Positions 45,254 to 53,034 of a stretch of 64,000 nt of DNA are shown one piece after another. The position numbers were made by a program, and so were the translations under genes. This stretch comes from Candidatus Gallimonas merdigallinarum (GTDB lineage: Bacteria; Bacillota; Clostridia; Christensenellales; Borkfalkiaceae), in contig CAJFFP010000001.1 in the NCBI GenBank assembly GCA_904373325.1, forward strand, positions 1 to 64,000. The letters run 5' to 3'. The notes beneath the pieces were generated by a model. The model was not told the origin of the DNA. It worked only from the letters and a program-made list of their open reading frames with translations, and did not search any database. Positions within the stretch are counted from its first letter, which is position 1; each line of letters opens with the position of its first letter.

Positions 45254-46681
45254 TCATTTCCCGATCAACGATTTTATTACAGCTTTGTCGTCGTAGTCGT
45301 ATTTTATTCCCATAATCTCCTGATATTTCTCCGCTCCCTTGCCCGCAACGAGCAAAATATCGCCCTCGGCAAGGTGTTCGAGCGCGTAACGGATCGCCTT
45401 TTCCCGCTCTTCCACCACAACGTAACGCTTTGAAACAAGTCGGAAGCCCGCCTCGATTTCGGAAATGATCGCCACGGGATCTTCGTAGCGGGGATTATCC
45501 GACGTGAGCACGCAGAAATCCGCGCACCGCGCGGCGACCTCGCCCATTTTCGGGCGTTTGCCCGCGTCGCGGTTTCCACCGCAGCCAAACAGCGCGATCA
45601 GCCGCCCGCCGCAATATTCGCGGAGCGCGCCGAGCGATTTTTCAAGTCCGTCGGGCGTGTGCGCGAAATCCACAAAAATATCTCCGCCGCGGTACTTTGC
45701 CACCCATTCCAGCCGCCCCTCGACGTGCGCGCACTCCAATCCGCGGGCGATCGCCTCGGCGTCCGCCCCGAGCCGCTTCGCCGCGCAAGCCGCCGCAAGC
45801 GCGTTCAGAAGATTGTGCCGCCCCGTAAAAGGAATGACGGCTTCGCACAGTTCGTCCTCCAAATTGAGAACGGCGCGCGTTACGCACAGCGATTCGCTCT
45901 CGATGACGGCGAACGCGTCCGCGGGCGTCTCCAAACCGTACGTCATGTGCGCTATGCCCTGTCCGACGAGGCGCGCGGAAAAACCGTCGTCCGCATTCAG
46001 TACGGCGAACTTGCAGCGGTTCGGCTGAAAGAGCAGTTTTTTTGCGTCGCCGTACGCCTGCATATCTCCGAAAAAGTCCAGATGATCGCGCGTGAGATTG
46101 GTGAACACGGCAACGTCGTAACGGATGGGCGTCTCCTTTTTCAGCGCGAGCGCGTGCGCGGAAACTTCGAGCACGACCGCCTCCATGCCCGCGGCAACCA
46201 TATCTGCGAGGAGAGAAAAGAGACAGACGGGGTCGGGCGTGGTGAGAGAAGGCGGCACGACCACCGTTCCGTACCGCGCGCCGAGCGTGCCGACAAGCCC
46301 CGTCCGCATTCCCGCCGCGGAGAGGATTTCCGCGATCATCGTCGCCGTCGTTGTCTTTCCGTTCGTTCCCGTTACGCCGACCGTCTTTAACCGCCGCTCG
46401 GGATGTCCGTAAAACGCCGCGGCGATCCGCGCCATCGCCTCCCGCCCGTCCGAAACGACGAGCTGCGGACAGGAAAGCGCAAGTTTCCGCTCGCATACGA
46501 CTGCCGCCGCGCCGCGCGCTGCGGCTTCTGCCGCGAATTTGTGCCCATCCTCCCGCGTGCCGCGGAAACAAAAAAAGAGATCCCCCTTGCCCGCAACACG
46601 GCTGTCCGTACACAGTCCGCGTATTTCGGCGTCGCCGCCGCAAAGTTCCCCCGTTTCTTCCGCCAATTCAGAAAGTTTCAT
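45254..46681 (-). CDS. murE: UDP-MurNAc-tripeptide synthetase (meso-DAP type)
   Basis: Adds the third amino acid of the stem peptide. 475 residues. ATP loop TGTNGKTTT, SAHALALKK and NLTRDHLDFFG are conserved. The specificity motif reads SDNPRYEDP; DNPR is the diaminopimelate form, so the wall should contain meso-DAP instead of lysine. The ATG directly follows the PBP stop (TGAATG), with GGAGG upstream. Confidence 0.97.
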   Translation of the reverse strand: MKLSELAEETGELCGGDAEIRGLCTDSRVAGKGDLFFCFRGTREDGHKFAAEAAARGAAAVVCERKLALSCPQLVVSDGREAMARIAAAFYGHPERRLKTVGVTGTNGKTTTATMIAEILSAAGMRTGLVGTLGARYGTVVVPPSLTTPDPVCLFSLLADMVAAGMEAVVLEVSAHALALKKETPIRYDVAVFTNLTRDHLDFFGDMQAYGDAKKLLFQPNRCKFAVLNADDGFSARLVGQGIAHMTYGLETPADAFAVIESESLCVTRAVLNLEDELCEAVIPFTGRHNLLNALAAACAAKRLGADAEAIARGLECAHVEGRLEWVAKYRGGDIFVDFAHTPDGLEKSLGALREYCGGRLIALFGCGGNRDAGKRPKMGEVAARCADFCVLTSDNPRYEDPVAIISEIEAGFRLVSKRYVVVEEREKAIRYALEHLAEGDILLVAGKGAEKYQEIMGIKYDYDDKAVIKSLIGK

Positions 46682-48424
46682 TCAGACCTCCACAGGTTGT
46701 AATCCCAGAACTTCGATCATGCCCTCGAAAATCTCCTTTGCGCACGGTGCGGCGACGGTACTTCCGTAGTACGCTCCCTGCGGTTCGTCAACAATGACGA
46801 GCGCGAGATATTTCGGACTGTTCGCGGGAAAACACCCCACAAAGGAGGAAACGTATTTTCCCTGCGCGATATGTCCGTTTTCGTACTTCTGCGCCGTACC
46901 CGTCTTGCCGGCAACGCGGTAGCCCTCGATATACGCCTTTTTTCCGCTGCCGTCGCGCACAACGCCTTCGAGCATGGAAGTCAGAATGGCGGACGCCTCT
47001 TCGCCGATCGTCCGCGCGACGAGCGTCGGCGACGTTTTCACGACCGTCGCGCCGTCGTCGGAAAAGATGCTTTTCACAAGCCGCGGCGCATAGTAATATC
47101 CCCCGTTGACTGCCGCCGCGCTCGCGCAGGCGAGCTGCAAGGGCGTGACGGCGATCGACTGCCCGAATCCGATGCGCGCAAAATCGCAGTCGCGGAGCGT
47201 ATGCTCGGGAAGGAGCATTCCGATCGCCTCGCCCGAGAAGTCCAATCCCGTCGCCCGTCCGAATCCGAACGCGGAGAGATAGTCGTAAAAGGTTTCTTTC
47301 CCCAACGAGAGCGCAATATCCACAAAACAGGGATTGCAGCTATTGTTGAGCGCCTCGGCAAGCGTCTGATTGGAATGCTTTCCGTTGGCGTGATCGCTCC
47401 AACACCGAATGGTCGTGCCGTCCACCGTGCGCGTGCGCGCCGACGAAAAGACGCGGTTTGTCGCATAGGCGTTCGCGTTCCCCTGCAAATATTCCTCGAT
47501 ATTGGCGGCGGCGGTCACGATTTTGAAGGTAGACCCGGGTTCGTAGACGTCGCTCACCAGCGCGTTGCGGGAGAGCGCGTTCAGGGAAGTCAGATCGTCG
47601 CGCGGGATCTCGTTCAGATCATACGAAGGGATATTCACCATGGCGAGAATGGAAAAATCGGTGACGTCCATCACGATCGCCCGCGCCGCCCTGGCGGAAT
47701 ATTCCGTATATGCCCGCGCCATCACGTCCTCCGCGACCGCCTGAATGCGGCTGTCCAGCGTGAGCGCAAGATTCAGCCCGTCCGTTCCCGGGATATACGC
47801 CGCCGTCGCGCCGTCGAGATCGACGCCCACGAGATCGGTTTCAAACAGAATTTCCCCGCGTTCGCCCGCGAGATAGTTGTCGTAATATTCCTCCAATCCC
47901 GTCGCGCCCGCGCCGTCGTACGAAGTAAAGCCGAGCACCTGACAGGCAAGCGCGCCGTACGGATAAAACCGCGCGTCGTCCCGCGCGTAATAGACGCCCG
48001 AAAGGTCAAGCCCTTCGATTCGCTCCGCAGAAGATTTGTCCGTGCGCTTTACAATGACGATTTCCGAACGGCTTCCGTCCGTGAGCTTTTTTAAAATCTC
48101 GTCGTACGGCAGAGAAAGCGCAGCGGAGAGCGTCTGCGCGCTCCCCTCCGCATCGTCCACGGCGTTGGCGCGGGCGTACACCGAATAGGCGGGCGTACTC
48201 CCCGCAAGCAGTTCGCCGTTCGCGTCGTAAATGTCGCCGCGCCCTGCCGATACGGGGATCTCCCGCGTCCACTGATCGATGGCGCGCGCGTTCAGATCGT
48301 CCTCCCAGATGACCTGCACGTAAAAGAACCGTCCGAGAAAAAGACAAAAAAGAAAGGCTATCGCCAAAGATATGGCAAATAACCTCTTTCGTAGAACAGA
48401 CAGCGAATACTGTGTCCGTTTGAT
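46682..48424 (-). CDS. Division penicillin-binding protein (FtsI/PBP2B-like) with a non-AUG start
   Basis: Class B transpeptidase that crosslinks septal peptidoglycan. Visible order: a basic N-terminus (KRTQYSLSVLRKR), one TM helix, a dimerisation/pedestal domain (about 45-210), then the transpeptidase with YEPGSTFK (SxxK), NNSCN (SxN) and VAGKTGTAQ (KTG). There is no PASTA domain, which argues for FtsI/PBP2B over SpoVD. The open frame begins right after the ftsL stop codon and holds no ATG, GTG or TTG before the TM helix. GGAGG (48434-48438) is nine bases from an ATC at 48422-48424 and three from a CTG at 48428-48430. The first usable TTG (48365-48367) would delete the basic segment and half the TM helix. 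I chose ATC by spacing; 580 residues. Confidence 0.9.
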   Translation of the reverse strand: MKRTQYSLSVLRKRLFAISLAIAFLFCLFLGRFFYVQVIWEDDLNARAIDQWTREIPVSAGRGDIYDANGELLAGSTPAYSVYARANAVDDAEGSAQTLSAALSLPYDEILKKLTDGSRSEIVIVKRTDKSSAERIEGLDLSGVYYARDDARFYPYGALACQVLGFTSYDGAGATGLEEYYDNYLAGERGEILFETDLVGVDLDGATAAYIPGTDGLNLALTLDSRIQAVAEDVMARAYTEYSARAARAIVMDVTDFSILAMVNIPSYDLNEIPRDDLTSLNALSRNALVSDVYEPGSTFKIVTAAANIEEYLQGNANAYATNRVFSSARTRTVDGTTIRCWSDHANGKHSNQTLAEALNNSCNPCFVDIALSLGKETFYDYLSAFGFGRATGLDFSGEAIGMLLPEHTLRDCDFARIGFGQSIAVTPLQLACASAAAVNGGYYYAPRLVKSIFSDDGATVVKTSPTLVARTIGEEASAILTSMLEGVVRDGSGKKAYIEGYRVAGKTGTAQKYENGHIAQGKYVSSFVGCFPANSPKYLALVIVDEPQGAYYGSTVAAPCAKEIFEGMIEVLGLQPVEV

Positions 48425-48433
48425 ATGCAGTTT

Positions 48434-48438
48434 CCTCC
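48434..48438 (-). promoter_or_regulatory. Ribosome-binding site pointing to a non-AUG start of the division PBP
   Basis: GGAGG on the minus strand just past the ftsL stop. Nine bases separate it from ATC (48422-48424) and three from CTG (48428-48430); no AUG, GUG or UUG is in range. Confidence 0.7.
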
Positions 48439-48442
48439 GAAT

Positions 48443-49285
48443 TTACTCCGCGGGTCTGACCATGCCGTTTTCCTGCGCCCATTCGTCGATGTTGGAAGGA
48501 TCGCGGATCGCGTCCAGATCTTCCTGAATCTGCGTGTAGTTCTGGGTCAGCTCTTCAAGGCGCGCGTTCTTTGCGAGAATGTCGGCGTTGACCGCGCTCA
48601 GCAGTCCCGTATTGATGCACACGATGACGATGGCGAGGATAATCGCCGCGGCGATCGCGCAGAGCACGAGTTTTGTTTTGAGGGAGAGCGCCGCCAAAGC
48701 GTTGGTGCGCGTCTGCTCCTCCGCAGCCGAGTCGGAACGGCGGAGCGTATCCAGCGTGCGGCGGGTGGGAAGCGCGTCCTCTTCCGCAGGAGCCTGCACG
48801 GGCGCAACGGCAGGAGCGGGCGCCGCGGCGGGCGCGGGAACGAATGCGGGCGCGGCGGGCGCAACGACGGCTTCCGCCTTGGGAGCCTGCGCGGGCGCGC
48901 GGGTATCGATGAGTTCGCCGTTCTTATAGGCAAGCCCCTCAAAGAGCACTTTCTTGCTCCCCGCGGGATAAGCGACGTAATCGGCAAGTCTCTGCGCCGT
49001 GTTGGAGGGCGAGATCTCGGCGGTCTCCTCGCGCACGGATTCGTGAACGGGCGCCGTCTCGCGGACGGGCGCGTACGCCTCGGTACGGATACTCTGGCGT
49101 TCCAGCGTCGGGACAGCGGATTCCGCCGCAGACGACCACGATTCGGCGTTATCGAACAGCAGCCTGCGATAGTTTTCAGAGATGTGGTCGGAGTGTTCCC
49201 GTTCTTCCGTAGAAATTGCGCGCGACTCGTCGCGGCGCTCACTGCGCCGCGTTTCAGTTGCGTCCATGATCGCAAGCCTTGTCAT
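48443..49285 (-). CDS. ftsL: FtsL-like division protein with a very long cytoplasmic N-terminus
   Basis: 280 residues, against about 100-120 in typical FtsL. Residues 1-203 are predicted cytoplasmic: charged to about 100, then Ala/Pro-rich (130-170). One TM helix (about 206-224) is followed by a short extracytoplasmic coiled coil (about 231-262, ADILAKNARLEELTQNYTQI) and an NIDEWAQENGM segment typical of FtsL/FtsB-type proteins. Position between rsmH and the division PBP fits ftsL. The long N-terminus might be a docking or regulatory region; that is inference. The ATG at 49283-49285 has GGAG upstream. Confidence 0.82.
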   Translation of the reverse strand: MTRLAIMDATETRRSERRDESRAISTEEREHSDHISENYRRLLFDNAESWSSAAESAVPTLERQSIRTEAYAPVRETAPVHESVREETAEISPSNTAQRLADYVAYPAGSKKVLFEGLAYKNGELIDTRAPAQAPKAEAVVAPAAPAFVPAPAAAPAPAVAPVQAPAEEDALPTRRTLDTLRRSDSAAEEQTRTNALAALSLKTKLVLCAIAAAIILAIVIVCINTGLLSAVNADILAKNARLEELTQNYTQIQEDLDAIRDPSNIDEWAQENGMVRPAE

Positions 49286-49326
49286 ATCGCTTTTCTCCTT
49301 ATCAATGTATTCTCTTCGTTACCCGT

Positions 49327-50259
49327 TCATTCTACTTTTCGGGCAATCCGTAATTTTGCACTCGAACTTCTTGAATTTTCCCTGACTTCCTCGTCGCTCG
49401 CCGTGATCGGCTTTTTGGTAAGGATCTCCACTTCGCGTTTCTTTCCGCATACGCAGACGGGAAAGGTCTTGGGGCAGACGCACGCTTCGTTCAGGGAACG
49501 GAACACTTCTTTCACGATCCTGTCTTCCAGCGAGTGGAAAGTCAGCACGCACGCCCTTCCGTCAGGTTTCAGCCTTCGGATAAGTCCCGTCAGGCACTCT
49601 TTCAGCCCTTCCAGCTCCCCGTTGACTTCAATGCGGATCGCCTGAAAGGTCTTCTTGGCGCAGGCGTTGAAGCGGTATTTTGCGGGAACGCTCTCCTCCA
49701 CAATGTTTCTGAGCTGCCCGCAGGTGCGGATACGTTCTTGGGAGCGGACGGCGGCGATCCTTCTTACGATGGACGGCGCGAACGTCTCTTCTCCGTATTC
49801 TCTCAGAATGCGCAGCAGCGCGCTTTCTTCGTACTCGTTTACCACAATTTCGGCGGTGAGCGGCGCGCGGTCGTCCATCCGCATATCCAACGGCGCGTCG
49901 TCGCACATATAGGCGAATCCGCGTTCGCGCGTATCGATCTGATGGGAAGAGATCCCGAGGTCGAGCAGGAATCCGTCGATCTTCTCCACGCCCGCGTCCG
50001 CAAACGCTTCGGCGTAGTTTTTGAAATCGGTGCGGTAGAGTTTGAATCTCCCGCGGAACGGTTCCAGCCGCTTTGTCGCTTCCGCGATCGCTTCGCCGTC
50101 CTTGTCGGTCGCGATCAGGCGGACCGTCGGGTTGCTTGCGAGGATCGCGAAGGAATGTCCGCCTCCGCCCGCCGTGCCGTCGAAGTAAATGCCGCCGTCT
50201 CTGACGTTCAGCCCTTCCAGCACCTCGTTCACCATGATCGGGCGATGATATTCGCTCAT
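49327..50259 (-). CDS. rsmH: 16S rRNA (cytosine-1402-N4)-methyltransferase
   Basis: SAM-dependent methylation of C1402 in the ribosomal P site. 310 residues. N-terminal EYHRPIMVNEVLEGL, SAM loop DGTAGGGGHS, LLDLGISSHQID and the C-terminal LTFHSLEDRIVK are all canonical. It overlaps mraZ by ATGA. Formerly named mraW. Confidence 0.98.
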   Translation of the reverse strand: MSEYHRPIMVNEVLEGLNVRDGGIYFDGTAGGGGHSFAILASNPTVRLIATDKDGEAIAEATKRLEPFRGRFKLYRTDFKNYAEAFADAGVEKIDGFLLDLGISSHQIDTRERGFAYMCDDAPLDMRMDDRAPLTAEIVVNEYEESALLRILREYGEETFAPSIVRRIAAVRSQERIRTCGQLRNIVEESVPAKYRFNACAKKTFQAIRIEVNGELEGLKECLTGLIRRLKPDGRACVLTFHSLEDRIVKEVFRSLNEACVCPKTFPVCVCGKKREVEILTKKPITASDEEVRENSRSSSAKLRIARKVE

Positions 50260-50699
50260 GACTCCGCGCTCCGCTTGTATGCAAGCGCGTTCGCCTGCTG
50301 AATGCTCATTTTGCCGACCGACTGCTCGAACTGCTCCTGCGCCCAGATCTCGACGTAATCGCCCATACCGACGGTGATGACGTCCTTTACCAGCCCCGCG
50401 TATTCGCGGAAGGATTTGGGGAGCTGCGCACGCCCCTGTCCGTCCTCCGTCACTTCTTCGATGGAGCTGAGGATGCGGCGCTTTGCGTCCATCATCTCGG
50501 GATCGCCCGGGTTGACCTCGTCGAAGGAGGCGAGCTTTTTCCCGAGCACCGATTCGGGCATGACCGAGATGCAGTGCGGCGCGTACTCTACATAGTAGAG
50601 CGTCTCGCCCTTGGGGAACGCCCCCTTATACTTGGCGGGAATGCGTATTCTGTTTTTCGCGTCCAGCTGGTGGGCGACTTTCCCGCTCAAAAGTTTCAT
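50256..50699 (-). CDS. mraZ: Transcriptional regulator MraZ
   Basis: AbrB-like regulator that controls the division cluster by binding repeats in its own promoter. 147 residues made of two SpoVT-AbrB repeats; the family signature appears as HQLDAKNRIRIPAKYK in the first and TEDGQGRAQLPKSFRE in the second. First gene of the operon. AAGGAA lies five bases before the ATG at 50697-50699. Its promoter carries three 10-bp-phased repeats, the expected MraZ operator. Confidence 0.97.
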   Translation of the reverse strand: MKLLSGKVAHQLDAKNRIRIPAKYKGAFPKGETLYYVEYAPHCISVMPESVLGKKLASFDEVNPGDPEMMDAKRRILSSIEEVTEDGQGRAQLPKSFREYAGLVKDVITVGMGDYVEIWAQEQFEQSVGKMSIQQANALAYKRSAES

Positions 50700-50764
50700 G
50701 GCGTTCCTTCTTGCGATTTGCTTGAAATACCCTTCCGTCCGATACTTCGGGTATTACGTGTTCT

Positions 50765-50798
50765 ATTATAGCACCACTCATGACCACTGTCAACCACC
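50765..50798 (-). promoter_or_regulatory. mraZ promoter with an embedded MraZ-type triple repeat
   Basis: On the minus strand, consensus TTGACA (50788-50793) and TATAAT (50765-50770) with a 17-bp spacer. The hexamer RGTGGT occurs three times at exact 10-bp steps (plus-strand positions 50773-50778, 50783-50788, 50793-50798), covering the spacer and the -35. Known MraZ sites are short G-rich repeats of similar phasing. Confidence 0.8.
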
Positions 50799-50833
50799 TT
50801 TGCCCAAATTTTTCCCTTTTTTTGAAATTATTT

Positions 50834-51664
50834 TTAAATCGAATTAAAACAAATGTTCGTAAAATAGACGCTTTCATTCACTTTACCCCCGTTTCCGAGG
50901 AAAATAACCCCTCTGTTTTCCTTTTCTTTGCATTTTTTTGTAAAACAAATGTTCGGATTTTGTTCGGGTTGCGGGTGGTCAGCTATCCCATTTTTTCGCC
51001 GTACGAGCTGCTCCGCAAGCACGCTTTTCAGGCGGTTTGCCGTTCCCTCCCCGCCGTCGAACACCCTGCACCCGTAAAAACGGGCGATTTCCTGCCGAAA
51101 AAAGACGTAATGGGTGCACCCGAGCACGACGCCGTCGTACCGTCCTGCGGGCAGGTGGTCGGAAATGGTCAGCTTATCCCCGCGGGTCAGCGCGCGCTCG
51201 ATCGCCCCCGCCAGATACGGCAGCGCGCACACCGTGAAGTCGCACCGCGGATAGCGCGCAAGCAGGCGGCGCAGGCGGTCGCTCTCCGCCGTGCGCGGCG
51301 TGGCAAGCACGAGAACGCGCGAACACTGCAACGCGGCGGGACGGACGGCAGGCTCCACCCCCACCACGGGAAACGGGAATGCGGCGCGCATCTGCTCGGC
51401 ACAGACGGCGGTGGCGGTATTGCAGGCAAGCACCGCGGCGTCCACCCCGATTCGCTCAAAACGGCGGAGTGCTTCGGAGACGAACCGCACGATCTCCCCG
51501 CGCGGGCGGCTCCCGTAGGGAGCGCGGGCGTTGTCGCCATAATAATAAAAACGGCAGTCGGGAAGTTTTCCGACGCACGCTTTCAGAACCGTCAGCCCGC
51601 CGATCCCGCTGTCAAACACGCCTACGCGGACGACGCCGCCTATCTCCTTTTCCCGTTCCCCCAT
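50834..51664 (-). CDS. murI: Glutamate racemase
   Basis: Provides D-Glu for peptidoglycan. 276 residues. The catalytic pair is visible: the first Cys in LACNTATA and the second in GCTHYVF, with VFDSGIGGLTV at the start. The last 50 residues or so (after AEQLVRR) are a low-similarity tail that contains the tetrapeptide NICF twice. The DNA coding these two is LexA-box-like. The start is ATG 51662-51664, giving a normal N-terminus; the frame further upstream begins with TTG in the promoter region. Read divergently from rpsT. Confidence 0.93.
   Translation of the reverse strand: MGEREKEIGGVVRVGVFDSGIGGLTVLKACVGKLPDCRFYYYGDNARAPYGSRPRGEIVRFVSEALRRFERIGVDAAVLACNTATAVCAEQMRAAFPFPVVGVEPAVRPAALQCSRVLVLATPRTAESDRLRRLLARYPRCDFTVCALPYLAGAIERALTRGDKLTISDHLPAGRYDGVVLGCTHYVFFRQEIARFYGCRVFDGGEGTANRLKSVLAEQLVRRKNGIADHPQPEQNPNICFTKKCKEKENRGVIFLGNGGKVNESVYFTNICFNSI
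50846..50859 (-). promoter_or_regulatory. LexA-box-like sequence 1 inside the murI 3' end
   Basis: CGAACATTTGTTTT on the minus strand, sharing the core AACATTTGTT with the box in the lexA promoter. It lies about 55 bp upstream of the mraZ -35. Confidence 0.35.
50942..50955 (-). promoter_or_regulatory. LexA-box-like sequence 2 inside the murI 3' end
   Basis: An identical 14-mer CGAACATTTGTTTT, 96 bp upstream of the first copy on the minus strand. Confidence 0.35.
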
Positions 51665-51716
51665 GGCATGATCCCCAAGATTTTGAAATTTTTTTGTGAT
51701 AAGCGACAAAAAACAG

Positions 51717-51745
51717 TTTACAAGCAGTGTATTTTATGCTAAAAT
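51717..51745 (+). promoter_or_regulatory. rpsT promoter
   Basis: TTTACA (51717-51722), 17-bp spacer, TAAAAT (51740-51745). Confidence 0.7.
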
Positions 51746-51791
51746 AGCAAAGGTTATCAAGAATAAAGCCATTTGGAAGGAGTAAATAATC

Positions 51792-52058
51792 GTGCCCAAC
51801 ATCAAATCTGCGAAAAAGCGCGTGCTGGTTACCGAAAAGAAGACGAAAGAGAACAAGATGATCAAGTCCGCGCTGAAAACGACCATCAAGAAGTTCCTTG
51901 CGGCTGTCGAGGCTGGCGACAAAGAGACTGCTAACGCGCTCTATCCCGAGACGGTTTCGGCAATCGATTCCGCGGCAAGCAAGGGAATCCTGCACAAGAA
52001 TAACGCCGCGAACAAGAAAGCGAAGCTCGCAAAGAAGCTCGCTTCTATCTCCGCGTAA
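51792..52058 (+). CDS. rpsT: 30S ribosomal protein S20
   Basis: 88-residue helical primary binding protein of 16S rRNA. It begins [13 protein letters not shown] and is Lys/Ala-rich throughout. The start is a GTG at 51792 with GGAAGGAG nine bases upstream. A GTG start for this gene may keep its level down, as a UUG start does in E. coli. Monocistronic, ending at a terminator. Confidence 0.98.
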   Translation: MPNIKSAKKRVLVTEKKTKENKMIKSALKTTIKKFLAAVEAGDKETANALYPETVSAIDSAASKGILHKNNAANKKAKLAKKLASISA

Positions 52059-52072
52059 CCAAATTTAAGCAT

Positions 52073-52106
52073 AAAAAAGCGTCCGCAGATCGGGCGCTTT
52101 TTTTCG
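52073..52106 (+). terminator. rpsT terminator
   Basis: AAAAAAGCGTCCG, a 5-nt loop and CGGGCGCTTTTTTT. Confidence 0.9.
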
Positions 52107-52331
52107 TGCCCGGAAATCCCCCTCTCCGCCGCACACTCTTTTCACACTCAGTCCCCCTCTCCGCCGCACGCGGATAAAACTCCGTCCCGCCGATTTACGG
52201 CAGTTCCCTTTCAAACCCGCTTGCGGGTACCTGAAACACGGTAAAATATCCGCAATATTATCCCCTGCAAACGCAGGGCTTTTTTTGTGAAAAATTTTTT
52301 ACAAAATTTTTAAATTTATGCCCGCAAACAG
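52107..52331. other. Gap between rpsT and the polyamine operon
   Basis: No gene is seen. The 18-mer TCCCCCTCTCCGCCGCAC is repeated directly at 52117-52134 and 52152-52169. A second strong plus-strand terminator lies at 52266-52288. It has no gene of its own, so either rpsT readthrough ends here or a short RNA is made from this stretch; no clear promoter for one was found. Confidence 0.5.
52266..52288 (+). terminator. Second terminator downstream of rpsT
   Basis: CCCTGC, loop AAAC, GCAGGG, then CTTTTTTT on the plus strand. Confidence 0.85.
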
Positions 52332-52360
52332 TTGACATATCTTTTCCTATATATTATGAT
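52332..52360 (+). promoter_or_regulatory. Promoter of the XRE-potABCD operon
   Basis: TTGACA (52332-52337), 17-bp spacer, TATGAT (52355-52360). The leader to the first ATG is about 100 nt. Confidence 0.85.
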
Positions 52361-52371
52361 AGCACGCGTTG

Positions 52372-52390
52372 AGTTTATTCTTATTAAACT
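52372..52390. promoter_or_regulatory. Operator palindrome 1 of the polyamine operon
   Basis: AGTTTA-N7-TAAACT (52372-52377 and 52385-52390), just past the expected transcription start. It has the same arms and spacing as operator 2. Confidence 0.7.
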
Positions 52391-52431
52391 TTTCGTTTAT
52401 TTTTACGAGAGTTCCGTGAAAAGCGACCAAA

Positions 52432-52450
52432 AGTTTACGGATATTAAACT
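52432..52450. promoter_or_regulatory. Operator palindrome 2 of the polyamine operon
   Basis: AGTTTA-N7-TAAACT (52432-52437 and 52445-52450), exactly 60 bp after operator 1 and 17 bp before the regulator ATG. The 7-bp centre differs from copy 1. Confidence 0.7.
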
Positions 52451-52467
52451 CCGCACAAGGAGAACTT

Positions 52468-53001
52468 ATGCAGTTAGGCGGAAAAATTCGGGAACTCAGG
52501 CAGCAGTACAACCTGACGCAGGGCGAGCTTGCCGACCGATGCGAACTGACGAAGGGGTATATCTCCCAGCTTGAAAACGACCTTACAAGCCCCTCCATCG
52601 CTACGCTCGTCGATATTCTCAACGCCCTCGGGACGACGCTTGCGGACTTCTTCCGTGAGGACGCGGAAGAAAAGATCGTCTTTACGCAGGAAGAGTACAT
52701 TGAAAAGCGTTCGGACGGAATGGTCTGGAATTGGGTCATTCCAAACGCGCAGAAAAACATGATGGAGCCCGTGCTCGTGGAGCTGGAAGCGGAAGCCTCC
52801 ACACAGGTGGACTTCCCCCACGACGGCGAGGAATTCGGGTACGTGCTCGAAGGACGCATCGCCATCGTGTGCGGCGGAAAGTCGCACGTGGCAAAAAAAG
52901 GCGAAAGTTTTTATTTCACCGCAAACCGCGAACACCGCATCTTTAACAAAAGCAAGGGCAGGGCGAAGTTCCTCTGGATCTCCACGCCCCCGAACTTTTA
53001 G
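52468..53001 (+). CDS. XRE-cupin transcriptional regulator of the polyamine operon
   Basis: 177 residues. An N-terminal Cro/C1-type helix-turn-helix (about 6-58, LTQGELADRCELTKGYISQLE) is joined to a C-terminal cupin (about 100-172, FPHDGEEFGYVLEGRIAI). PuuR-type regulators of this layout sense polyamines through the cupin. It sits 33 bp ahead of potA in one operon and has two palindromic operators in its leader, so autoregulation of the whole transporter unit is likely. AAGGAG lies six bases before the ATG. Confidence 0.94.
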   Translation: MQLGGKIRELRQQYNLTQGELADRCELTKGYISQLENDLTSPSIATLVDILNALGTTLADFFREDAEEKIVFTQEEYIEKRSDGMVWNWVIPNAQKNMMEPVLVELEAEASTQVDFPHDGEEFGYVLEGRIAIVCGGKSHVAKKGESFYFTANREHRIFNKSKGRAKFLWISTPPNF

Positions 53002-53034
53002 TCGATATACCATATTATATACAGGAGAACAGGA

